The position numbers were made by a program, and so were the translations under genes. Of a DNA stretch of 64,000 nucleotides, positions 15,531 to 26,900 are shown piece by piece. Position 1 is the stretch's first letter, and every line of letters starts with the position of its first letter. The stretch covers positions 2,537,501 to 2,601,500 of the forward strand of contig NW_024104096.1 of NCBI RefSeq assembly GCF_003945595.2, given 5' to 3'. This DNA comes from Pipra filicauda (lineage: Eukaryota > Chordata > Aves > Passeriformes > Pipridae). Under the pieces are notes generated by a model. The model ran no database searches. It was not told the origin of the DNA and worked only from the letters and a program-made list of their open reading frames with translations.

Positions 15531-15668
15531 AATCACCCAGAATATTCTGAGTTGGAAGGGGCACCACGAGAATCATCAAGTCCAACTATAAAGTGAATGG
15601 CCCATGCAAGGATCAAGAACACAACCTTGGCATTATTAGCACCGTGCTCTAACCTACTGTGTTACTCT
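15531..15668 (-). mobile_element. tRNA-Ile-derived SINE (TguSINE1-like), minus strand
   Basis: Read on the minus strand, the element starts with a decayed tRNA-Ile head: GGTTAGAGCACGGTGCTAAT, followed by AATGCCAAGGTTGTG. After GGGCCATTCACTT comes a tail TTGATGATTCTCGTGGTG that ends CCTTCCAACTCAGAATATTC. The same head and tail occur on the + strand at 32.13 kb, which supports one SINE family. A tRNA-Ile head joined to a CR1-type tail is the structure I recall for passerine TguSINE1. Confidence 0.85.
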
Positions 15669-18600
15669 CAAAATGTTGCCTTACAAGTGATACACAGGTT
15701 TTGGGTCACAATGTCTGTGAATACTGGTATAAAGACAGAATAGTGGCCTTCTCTGAGAAGAGGGTTACAAATACTTAAACCAAGACAAGGAAGTAAGATG
15801 AAGGAAAGGGACTTAAGTCATTTTAATAGAGAATGCATTTCATAAGTTTAAGGTTAAAGACCAATATACTTGTTTGCAGAAAGATTAAGCTAAAGGTCAT
15901 CTCATTTCTTTACCTAAATACTGAAAGCAGTTTCTTTTCTTTTTCCAAGAATTGCATTCTTTGAAAAAAATGCTCAGCTCACTCAGACAAAATATTGTAT
16001 AGCCCATTGCTTGTTTGTCTGTTTCCTCAGGAGTCATCCAGGAGGTTTGCTCTACACAAAGGAAGTGTTTTGGAAAACTAAATTAAGCATTTGAATTTCA
16101 GCTATTGCAGAGGAACCCAGAGATGTGGGGAGGACTTGGCCTACTGTATTGTGAAAACTCTCAAATCTGCAGCGAGTGCAATGTGGGATGAGTGGGCCAA
16201 GGAGCCAAAGCTGTTAAACACAAACAAACAAAAAACCCTGGCACCATTAATGCTTTTATGCTTTTTGTTATTTGTCATTTTTAATGCCTGGCCCCTCTTA
16301 TCTGCCTTACTTTCCAGAAAATAGAGTTGTCCTAATCTCTTGGATCAAGCTCCCTTTGTAGGGAATTCTGCTCCCTCTGGTCCCAGCAATTTAATATGTT
16401 CATTGTCTTTCTTGAGACCTTCACATCTCTTTCAGAGATGCTGGGGATGGAGTAGTGGGTACCTCTGCTGTCCCTTTCCCCAGGGCTGCCAGCTGCTCAG
16501 TGGTGGCACAAGCCAGCACGCTGGGACTAAATGTCTAGGAAAGCCCAAGGAATACTGAGCCTATGCCCACTAAGGCCAACGTTACACATCAAGTTTCTTG
16601 AAGCAGCCACTCCCCTCTGTTGCTTAAACATACAGAGTGATATATTGTAATCTAAATACATACCCTTAGGCCCCTAAGCAAACATAGACACGATTACTTC
16701 AATGGAGTTGAAATTGGTGATGGGATGGCCTGTTTCCATTTAAAATATTTCAGATTTTTTCATAGCAATTCTTTCTGTGGAAACAAGCTACTTGTGCTTC
16801 TAATGCATGTAAGTTTGTTCCCAGGCTCCCTAACCCTTTTTTTCAATGGCTGTTTCTTTTCCCCATCCCAAAGCTGAGAGGTTCTGGCCCTGGATTTCAG
16901 TGTTCATCACCTCATTTGGTCTCCTGTTTTCTGGAAATGGAGTGAAGATGTCCCACTGCTCACTCACTCTTGCTCCTTTTCTGAGTCCCAAAGGCAGCAC
17001 ACCTCATCTGCAAAACAGCAAATTCTAGACATCTATGAAGTTTCACATTTTTAGACACAGGCAAACACGTGCACAACCTGTGTAAACATAGAGCGAGATG
17101 ACTGCAACTAAGCTCTTACTGTGGCTAGGAAAATGGATATCCAAGACATATTTTGTTCCTCCAAATTTGCTCAGGATGCTCTGTTTTGTTCTGGGAGTAG
17201 AAGAGTGGCACGCTGGGTTTTTTGCTATTCTTACCCCCTGCTCAAGATGTGTGGAAACTACATCCTGAGCTCTCTGGTTTCCTCTTTTTATTTGTGTTTT
17301 CAAGCTTCCTCCTCACAATGTCTGGAGCCTTATCTGAGTACAAATGTCTGCCTCCGGGACCACTTTTTTTCCTTATTTTGTTTTCTTATGGAAATGACCG
17401 TGACACAGAATCTGTTGTAGCCTTTTTGCTAGTTTGTGGATTGCAGGCAGAGGTTTGCCCAAAGGCGGAAGGGTCATCAGACAGAAAAAAACTGCTCTGG
17501 CAAATGTGGATCTGACCCTCTGTGGAAGGGGAACTCTGCATGTCATATCATATGAGGTTATGAAGTCCACCCTTCCCTTTAGGCTGTGACAGAGGAAAAG
17601 CTGTCCCTGTTTCATTGCTGTCCCTTACACCTAAACTTAATGGCTGCAGAACAGTATGTAACACCATTCACTGATCTTGTAGCTGTGGGAATACTATTCA
17701 CATGTTTGTCAGTCCATCACTTAAAGTAGATCGTCTTCAACACAGAAATCTGTTCCCTGTAACTCTGTGAATGACCTGGATGGTTTTAGGTGTAGTAGAC
17801 CATAATTATAATCGTTCATGGCAACCCTTCCCCACGGGGCCCTTATGCTCCAGGTAAAAACTTCCTCTTGTATGAAAACACTGCTGTCTGTTTGTTTCGT
17901 GATCACTGACTCTTAGTGTATCATCCTTCCCCATAAAAGTTTCATCTGTCTCAGTTTGAAACTGAAGTTCCTCAGGGAAAAAACCCAAACCACAAAACCT
18001 GTCACTGGCAGACGGGTAAAAAAGAGCTTATTGTGGTTTATCAAGTACATATACATTTTGAAAGGACTTGAAATACATCAGTCTGGGCATCCTAAGAGGT
18101 GTTCAACATGGCATGAAGTCATGTCTATCTTTCTCTGACAGGGGCCTGTATATACTTCTGCTTATTAAACTTGGACTCCTCAGCCCTTAAGTGAGCTCTT
18201 TGGTAAGCCCAGCTGACCCAGCTTCTTGAGTTTCTACCTGTAGTGGGTCTAAGCACAGCATTTGAAAAATCAGTCCTAAATTCCAACTATTTTTTAAAAC
18301 TACTGTCCAGCTGGGTTTAATTTATTTAATGTGTGGTATATAAATATATATATATATATGATTTATTTCCTGTGATGATACTCTACTGGCAAGTATTCTT
18401 TATAGAAATCAGTGTGTGACTGGTACATAAGCATTCATACTTCTATCAGTCTTGTTCCAAAAAAAAAGTATTTCTTACTGATACATCTGTGCAGTTATTT
18501 ACTACAGTGAAGATGTTTAAAGTTGCATTTATTAACTAAACATTATATCAACTGGACTCTTTTTTTTTAAATGATGTTTCAAGGTGACCAACAAAATTAC

Positions 18601-19849
18601 TTCTGCCATGCTAAGCCCTTTAAAAATGTTGCTGCATTCTCACTGCAGGTAAGGTCAGTTGTCCCTTGTGCTTCCCAGGCCAATTTTTCTCAATAAATTA
18701 TGACAAACACTTAAAGTTTACCTTCAGCTTCATCTGCTGAAACACTTCTCCTTGAGCTTTTAAACCAAAGCTAACAGTAATTCAGAAAGAATCTACTCAC
18801 TAAAGCCTTAATTATGTATATTGTTTTATTTTGTTGATCCCTATTTTCCTGTTCTCAGAAAGATTATAAACAGGAGTGTTGTATTGTCAGTTGGAGTGAT
18901 GCAAGCCAAGTGAACGTTTATTTGTGAAGGAGAAAGCACTGGTCATTGTTTGTGACAAGGCTGCAAAGGGATTTGAAAGCCCATGTCCAGGTGTGGTTCT
19001 CCAGGTCCTAGCATCAGAATCCTGCTCTTCCTGCCTCTCTTTGGGGCAAGACCTCTGGAAGCTGGTGGTAGGCACAGAGCTGGATGGTGTCCAGCTGTAG
19101 GGATGTGCACTCATTTGTCCAGCTGCAAAGATAAAGTGACACTTCTGAGAGGGGAGCAGGTTCTGGCACAGGCAGGGCATAGCAGCTGCCTGCAGGTGCT
19201 CATGTGCTCCAGTGGCTTCACCTTCTGGGTAACTAGCAGGGAAGATGCTGGGAAGCTGGTCTTCACCGGTCTGAGAAGGAAGCAAAAGAGCTAGGGTGGT
19301 TGGCAACTTCCTTTGGAGTGGGAGGCTGACAAATCTGTAGGTTGGGAGCGTGGGGCCACTTGCCATGCCTGAAATGGGACTTGAATGTCAGAAGATATGG
19401 AGAAAAGTTGCTGAGACTCTTCCAGCACTGTCTTGTATTTCTAATTTGTGTGAAGTCTGTCAGGGATAAAAAGTGGTGGAGGGTGGGTTTCTTTCAGGCC
19501 TTCCAGGCAAGTAGGCTAAAATTGGCTCTTTCCTGAAGTTCCCCTGGAGATGCAGCTGGAGGTATGAGCTCATTCTATGAGACAGGTAGGTACAGGAGAT
19601 GACTTTTGAGTAGCTATTGCAACTTTGTCTCCTTTCGTGATTTGGTGGGGTTTTTCCCCGTGGGCGGGACCTCATATTTGGAAACAAGGAAGGTCATCTC
19701 TTCTCAGGGCAGTTCCTGTGTCGTTGGTGTATCTGCTCAGCCTTCTGCGAATGAGGAAAAACAGAATCAAACAAAACCCACAAAAAAAAAATAATTCCCT
19801 AACAAAATACTTTCTCTCTACAGCCACAATGCCATTTACCCCCCGCCCC
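15669..19849. other. Non-coding DNA between SINE and CpG island 1
   Basis: No recognisable gene. It holds an AT microsatellite at 18344-18360. A 159-codon open frame on the minus strand (18887-19366) resembles no family I know and is treated as chance or part of an unknown transcript. Confidence 0.6.
18344..18360. repeat. (AT)n microsatellite
   Basis: Seventeen bases of alternating A and T in non-coding DNA upstream of ENTPD1. Confidence 0.85.
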
Positions 19850-20960
19850 GAGCCAGGGATGCAGTCCTGCTCCAGAGCACGGCCCGGCGGAGCCAGCGGC
19901 CGTTCCCTCGGGTAGCTCCGGGCGGGCGCCGCTGCCCCCGGCCGTGCGGGACCCTCCGAGACGGCGGATAAACCCGAGGTGCTGGTAACGCCGTAGCTCT
20001 GAGGTAATCTGCTTTGAGGAGACCAGGAGGTCAAGCCTGCAAGTTAAATGGATTTGAGTCATGTAGAGTTAAACTAACCCCTCCCACAGCCATGGACCAC
20101 TAAAGCGCCCATTTTCATGAGCACCTCTCACTAAGGCAGCTCGGAGCCGGCGGAGGCTGAGAGAGGAAGAGGGAGGGAGCGAGCACCAGCACTGATGGAT
20201 GAGCCAAAGGGTAAGGACAGAAGCGAACCGCTGGTCTCCAAAGGAAGCCTTCACCCCCGGCGAGGGGCGCGGGGGGGCGGCGGGGCTCGGCGGGGAGCCC
20301 CCGGGGTGGCGGCATCCCGCGGCCGGCACTCGGGGGAAGCTGTGCATATTCATGAGGAGCTTCTTCGGATGTGCCAGTCAGGCGGGAGCTGTGGCTGCGG
20401 CATCCCCGGGCGGCGCGTCCCTCCCTCCGCGCCCGCGGAGCGCTGCGGGCGGTGGGCGAAGGCTCCGCGGCGGGGGCTTGCCGGGGTGGGCGCAGCCTTT
20501 GCCGCAGTCCGCCCCCGGCTGACATCATCTTCCAGCCCTTGGACTCCTGGTCGCTCCTGAAGGACAATGCCGAGTTGTGACTGGGGTGCCCGGGTGGGGG
20601 GCCGGGAGGAGCCGGAGGTGCCCGCGGGCTGGGGGGTCCCGGGCGGTGCAGCGGGGCGGGCGGGAGCGGGGGCTCCGCGCCGGCGTCTGCCAGAAGTTTG
20701 GTGGCGTCAGTGCGAGGGATTCCCTCCCCGCGGCGGGGAAGAGCCGGCTGCGAGTCCCGGCTGCCGCCGGCGCTGCCCGCGGGGTCGGGGCCACTCTCCA
20801 AGGGCGAAGGGGGCGGGGAGGCAAGAGCAAAAACTCAGTGGAAGTGTTAGCTGTTGGAAAACCGCGGTGGGAGGCAACAGCTCTGAGGTTGGAAGCAGTG
20901 CTGTGCTAGGTACGAGGGGCTCTCGGTGCATGGTCTCGGAAAAGGAGGATTCGCCACTCG
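19850..20960 (+). promoter_or_regulatory. ENTPD1: CpG island 1, presumed ENTPD1 promoter
   Basis: This stretch switches sharply from AT-rich flanks to very GC-rich, CpG-dense sequence and contains ENTPD1 coding exon 1. No TATA box is obvious near a plausible start. A perfect AP-1 site TGAGTCA lies at 20055-20061, about 135 bp before the ATG, and an ATF/CRE-like TGACATCA lies downstream at 20520-20527. The sites are pattern matches only. Open frames on both strands here are what GC-rich DNA produces by chance. Confidence 0.8.
20195..20210 (+). CDS. ENTPD1: ENTPD1 coding exon 1 (16 nt, start codon)
   Basis: The sequence reads ATG plus four codons (MDEPK) plus one base, followed by a consensus donor GTAAGG at 20211. 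Joined to the acceptor at 41632/41633 it gives [18 protein letters not shown], exactly as long as the human CD39 start (MEDTKESNVKTFCSKNIL, recalled) and followed by the matching LxILGF. The phase (1) fits exon 2 without forcing. The exon sits in a CpG island. The base at -3 is C and at +4 is G, so the start context is only moderate. The transcription start and 5' UTR extent cannot be fixed from sequence. Confidence 0.85.
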
Positions 20961-23900
20961 GCAGCCGGGCAGCCCTCTGGCCTTAACTGCGATCCTGGGG
21001 ATCGGGGGAGAGACCCGGCAATAGCTCTGTTGCACCGGGGTTTTTCTACAAGATACATGTCTTGTACTAGGCTTTGCCTTTTATAATCAGCTGACACGGT
21101 GCACGTAGCAGCACTAGTCACACAACGTTTGGCAGAAACATTTCCTAGTTTAGTATCAGCTTTTGTCTGTCTGGGTGCCTTACCCATCTGGGTGCCTTAC
21201 CCTCTGTTTACAGCGCCTTCTGCAATAGGGTCCGTCTTTCTGTACTGCTGACAGCACTGTGCTCTGCGCGGCTTTCGAACACAAAGCAGGAACTCGGACA
21301 AATAAGCAAGAAGCAGTACATTGAAAAAATATCTGGGCAGAAACTTAGCCTTTAAATTGAGTGAGAAGCTTAGGGATAATAGTTTCCACTATTTTGGTAG
21401 TTTCTTGTTCAGTACCAGGTGGAAGTCTCTAATTTATCATTGTTATGACAACAGGGAAACAAAATGTGATTGGTTTTTTTCCCCCTAGAATAAACAAAAT
21501 GGTAAACTAGACCTCTCCAAGGTTTTAGCTTCATAGAATGTAAAGAATACCATTTGGGAGGAAGAAGCATTTTCTCAGTCTGACGTACATCAAAATTTAA
21601 AGCAAAGTATGGCAGAAGGAGAAGGTTAGCTCATTAGTTTACGCAGTCATGAGTGAAGCTGGAAATATTTAGAGATAATTTGCCTCTGCTAAGAAGGGAG
21701 ATAAGAACAGCTTTGAAAACAGTCTTTTAAAAGTTTCATTCCAAAAATAAAATACAATGCGTGAACGGAGATTTCTAGTGAGTGAGGGATCACAGGGAAG
21801 AAACTTAGATAATGAGAACTGATTTAGCAAAGAGGATCAAATAAGCCTTCTTTTAGAAAGTGGAATTTTAAAGAGACAGAAGGAAACTGAAGAAAACTGA
21901 CAGTGCTCAGGACAGTTGTAGAAGAGGCAGTGATGGTGTCACAATGGGCTGACCTGCAGAGCATGCAGGTCTTGTAAGAGCCTAAAGAAAATTAGTGCAA
22001 ACAATAGCAAGAAACTGTGTTTTGGGGGGGGACAGAAAACACGACACTGTTTTTGAGAACTCCTCTCGCAGTGTCTTTTACAGAGGCAGCAGTCAATGGA
22101 TTCAACATGGGTGAGTCCAGGACAGGCAGTATCTATCAGGTATCAGGAAAGTTTCCACCTCGAAATGAGGCACAAATGCACACCAAGGCCATGTCCTTTC
22201 ATCAAAAAGGAATTATTAGGGAGTGTTTCAGTAAGAGACCTGTTTCCTGTGAGCCTTGTCTACGAGGAAGCCTGATTTTAAATATTGATGCTGTCATCTC
22301 TGCTTTGATATTTGGATTAATATATTAACATAGCCAAGGAAGAAATTCTGTTTGGGATGCTACAGAGCAACAGGTCATATTAGTGATTAGTGTTGAATAC
22401 CTTCTTGGACAGAAAGCATGACTGCCTGAGAAATACATGTTACTGAAAAATATATAGGTGTGCTTCAGTCCAGGGAGAGCATGATGGTGGTCTCATGTAG
22501 ACAGCAGTGAAAATCAGTAGACCTTCTAAAATATATCTATTTTAACCTAGAAGGTACTAAGGTAGTAACTCTGATTGGGAGCTCTCTATATACATGATGA
22601 ATTAATTAATCAGATGACTGCTCTCTATGGATTGTTCCAGCATACAACAGTAATCGAGCAAAATCTGATGGGGAAAAAAAAGTAAAAGAATGTGAATGGA
22701 AAATCACAAATTTAAAGAAGACATACTGACCAGCACTTCAAAACCAAAAATGAGGATAACTTTGACTTGTTCATTCAGGCAGTGAAGGCAGCAAGTAGAA
22801 GTTAACACAAGTAAATGGCAAGGAAGTGGAGAAAGAGGAATTGGAGAACATCTGATAGAAAATACAGACTGTAAATTGGGGAAGATTATTTAGAGAAAAT
22901 AAAGATGTCAGGAGAAATCTAAATTTAACAGGACTAAGCACAATTAAAAGGAAGCATTTTGTGTTCTTAGGAACAAAATAATGTGTATCTAGCAATTGTG
23001 TATTCATTATGGAGGTGGACAGGGTAAGATTTTAATGATGATGCAGGAAAAATCCCAGAAAAGTGCTGGATAAACACATGGACATATTATAGCTAACTAG
23101 TTTGTTTTGTAGATTAACATTTTGGGGGCAATAAAGTTTACAACAATTTAAAATTAAGTATGCCAAATACTTATTGAGAAGATCTATACTCAATGATTTT
23201 CATTTTCAGCAAACTGGAACACTAGGGATTTCTCATGCAATGGGAAGAATAGTATTGTTGATCCAATATCCCAGCAGTATGATGGTGGGTAGCCTGGAGA
23301 ACTATTTCCAATTTAACTTGACATCAGTTTTATCTAAATTACTGGAAAGGTCATCTCAATAATCAGGTTTTAACAGCTAGTATTCTTTTGGTTTTGTGGA
23401 GCATAAAACTTGTCAAAGTAGCTTTCAGAATAATGTCGTAGAAATCTTACCAATTTCTACACTGTCAAAATGGATAACAGAATGAATGCATTGAAAAGGA
23501 AATTATCATCCCATCTCCATCATCCCAGATGGACGCAAACATAAGTTCACGTAGTTCCCTCAAGTGAGCATATTAATCTGCATCCTAGAATGGAGATAGT
23601 CCCACCTTCAAGAGTTGGCAGCAAGAACTTCAAGGATTACTTTTCTTTTGGGTTTGGAACTTGGTTAGAGAATCCATTTGTAAGAAGGGGCGATGGGAAG
23701 TCTTTCAAGTACTGGTAAATCTTTTAATTTGTCTTTGCTTTCTTGAAGGCTCTTTTGTTTAGACAGTAAGTCAGCTGACTGAACAAAATAGATGGTACAC
23801 AAGCCTGGTGTGATTCTCATTTGGGAAAACAGGCTGCATTTTGTCTAATGCATGTTATCACTCATCGAAGTTCTAGGAAAAAATACATATTCTTAAAATC

Positions 23901-26900
23901 TTAGTGACTGTTGAATAAATCTTGACTCTAAGTTAAGGGACTCTATAAAGCCTGATTTCCCTTATGGTTAGGAACTACTATACAAAAGGGGAGGGAACTG
24001 GAAGAACTAACTTCTCTGGTTACTATTGTACAACCATGAGTTGATTATAAGTGTAGGACTGGGAAGGCACTGGTCCTTTATTTTCCAAATAATTATTTGC
24101 ACTTGTTTTATTTTTCAGAGATAACAAACGTGGTTGAAAACAGCAAATATTAATATCTTCCATGTTTAAACTTCTTCACAATAGATGAAATGCTGGTGTT
24201 GTTGTGATTATAAAAGTTTCCCTTTGACTCTCTAGCAAAGAATGAGCTAATGGATTATTAATAATTAAGACTTGGATAGCAATAGACCTCAAAAATATTT
24301 ATCAAAAGAAATAATCACTAAACAGCTGTGTTTCCAGAAGTATTCTGCAAGAGGCCCGATGGCATTAGACATTTTCAATAATGATCTAAAAAGTATAAAA
24401 TCATTGCTGATTTACAGATGGAGTTTGTCAGTGCTAGGAGGACCAGTACAAATACCAGTTAAGTCAGAGGAAAAAGTCTAAAGAAGCCAAGAGAGGTTGG
24501 AAACATAAAGAGCAAATAAAAGGCTTCAAGCCAAGCTTGTAAAAGCACAGCTAATGTGACTTTGGGAGGAAAATTGGACATTCAAACTCTGAATAGATTG
24601 GAAAGACAATGTTGTCCAGAAAAAAAATATGCAGAGGTGTGTATGGGTGTGTATATGCATATATATATATATATATGTCTGGGACAGCCGTAACCCACAG
24701 TTTTAATTTTTTTATGTATATGCTCAGCTGCCTTACCATGGAGGGAGAAGGTTGTCCTCTAGTCAACTTTACGGTGACCACTGCAATAAGCTTTTTGTTT
24801 GCTTCTTGACTTCTAATTACCAGAAGCATACAGAAAACCCTCAAGAGGAGAAAAAATACATTTAAGAGGCTGAACACCTGAAAAGGGAAGGGTTATAAAA
24901 GCTATAATAATTTATAATCTTTTTGTTCTTTCCTAAGTTGCGTAACTGGCCTAGTATAGGCCATTCTTGGTCACAGTCCTTTTTTTTCCTAAGACATCTT
25001 TACACCTTTAGCACCTGTTGGTTTGGGAGCAACCAGGAAATGAAACTTTTGGGTTAATACCCTCTGGGTAGGTATTTTGTACCTTCTTACTAGCCCAGTG
25101 CTCAGTAACAGTGTTCCACAGAGCTGGATCTCGTTGGAAGTGTGTTGATACAGGAGCTGAGTTCTCAGCTTGGAAATTATCTGTTCGAGGTGGTTAGAAG
25201 GTTTTTAAAGACAGAAGGGTTTGGGATGAACGTTGGGATGAAGTAGATACACTTAGGTGACTTTGGGGATTAGTATTGCTTGAGACTAATCAAACCTAAA
25301 TTGCAAAATTCTAGATAGTGTTCAAAAGAGAAGCACCACTGTTGGTTTTCTGAAAGCTGAGTTAGATGGTGACCACTTCTAAAACTCTATTTTCTTATTG
25401 TTTTGTTATCTAGATGTGAGAACTGCCTTTATCTTTCAACTCAGTGGAGACTTCCCTTCCCTGAGCAGAGCTGAAGGTTTATGGCAGGCACTTCTATCAC
25501 TGTCTCCTAGTCACAGAGCTGTTGCCAGCATGCTTTCATGGAGAGCAGCAGAGCCTAAGGGTACACTTCTACAGCTGGCGTAATCTGACATAAATCTGTG
25601 CTGCTGAAAGAGAAAGGACAAGGCACCTCTCCTTGTCCCCTAGCCTTGTTCTTTTTAATCTGCAATAACTTTCAGCTTGTCTAACTTGAAAGCCACCACC
25701 AGCTCAAGTGAGAGAACAGAAGGAGGGTAAGTGTAAAAGTCACTTAGATTAAAATTATTGGGGGGGGTGTGGAAATCTTCACTGCAACACAAGGAGAGAT
25801 GCAAAAACAGTCCTGTGCTCTGAAACAGTGCTGCATTAGCAGCACGAATAAAGAAATGAGTTAAGGGAAAAAGTGTGAGAGACCAGATGGAAGGGAACAG
25901 AGTCAGCTAAGTGCACACTGAACAAATTCATCTGCTCACATCCTCTCATGCATCCGCTGCCCCCAAATGTGGAAAATGCTGGAAAGATCTGTTTCCCATC
26001 CTGCTCTTTGGGCTCCTTGTCCCTCTGTCCCCAGTCCTGCAGGGGCTGTTCACACTCAAGGGTGATGCAGGCTGTGTAGTGGTCACTACTGTCACTACTC
26101 TGTTGGTGCTTAGCCAGCACCAGCAATGCTACAACTATGCCTCTTATAGGTTCTTGTCTAAACCCTTTGAAGCCCATATTTGTCCCTTCCAGCTTGGGAA
26201 GAGCTTTCCGTGAGGATGTGCAGAGCCACTTCACTGTTTGCCTTCACACTGCCTTTCGCATTCCCCTTGTGATGTCAACACAGGGATTGAGTTTCTGAAA
26301 TAAGGAGACATACGTCCATCAGCCTGACCCATGCTGTCCCATGCTCCCTTGTGAGCTTCATCCCGCTGTATGCTACATCTCTTCTGACCAAAAAGTAACC
26401 CTTATGTGATGGCTGAATAGTTTACAGGCTGGAACTTGCACCTTTGATCAAACACTTTTATTTTGCTTAAGTAGAAGTTAAAAGCTCTTAGTTGATTCCC
26501 CTTTGTTTCTGACCTTCCTGAGAGTCTTGGCTTCTGATCACATAGGATGGTGAATGCCAGATTGTTCTTGAGGGAGAGGATGCAAAGAAAATGGACCTAT
26601 TTTTACAAAGGAATGAGAATTAGCTTGTCTTCATTAACTGTCTGCAATCTTTCAGCCAAAGCTCAAACCATCACTGGCCTTTGAGCTCTGTGCTGACTGG
26701 AAAAGGTGACTCAGCAGCTCAGGATGCAGAAACCGCTTCAGCCCCTCAGATGGTTCACAGCACTGTCACATTCTGCTCGAAGGGCACCCGAGACGGTGGA
26801 GTGACAGGAAAGGCCGCTTCAGCTGCTGTGGTTTCTAACGTTCACCAGAAGTGATGCTGCAGACGGGGGCAGGGGAGGCAGCAGCCTCTGCACCTTTCTC

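Noticed and set aside
18887..19366. 159-codon minus-strand open frame upstream of ENTPD1
   Set aside because: It resembles no known protein, has no supporting splice structure or domain, and about this length arises by chance in 64 kb on six frames. A translated search finding homologues in other birds would reopen it.
20115..20801. 228-codon open frame on the minus strand
   Set aside because: It is confined to CpG island 1 and has a Pro/Arg/Ala-rich composition typical of chance frames in GC-rich DNA.
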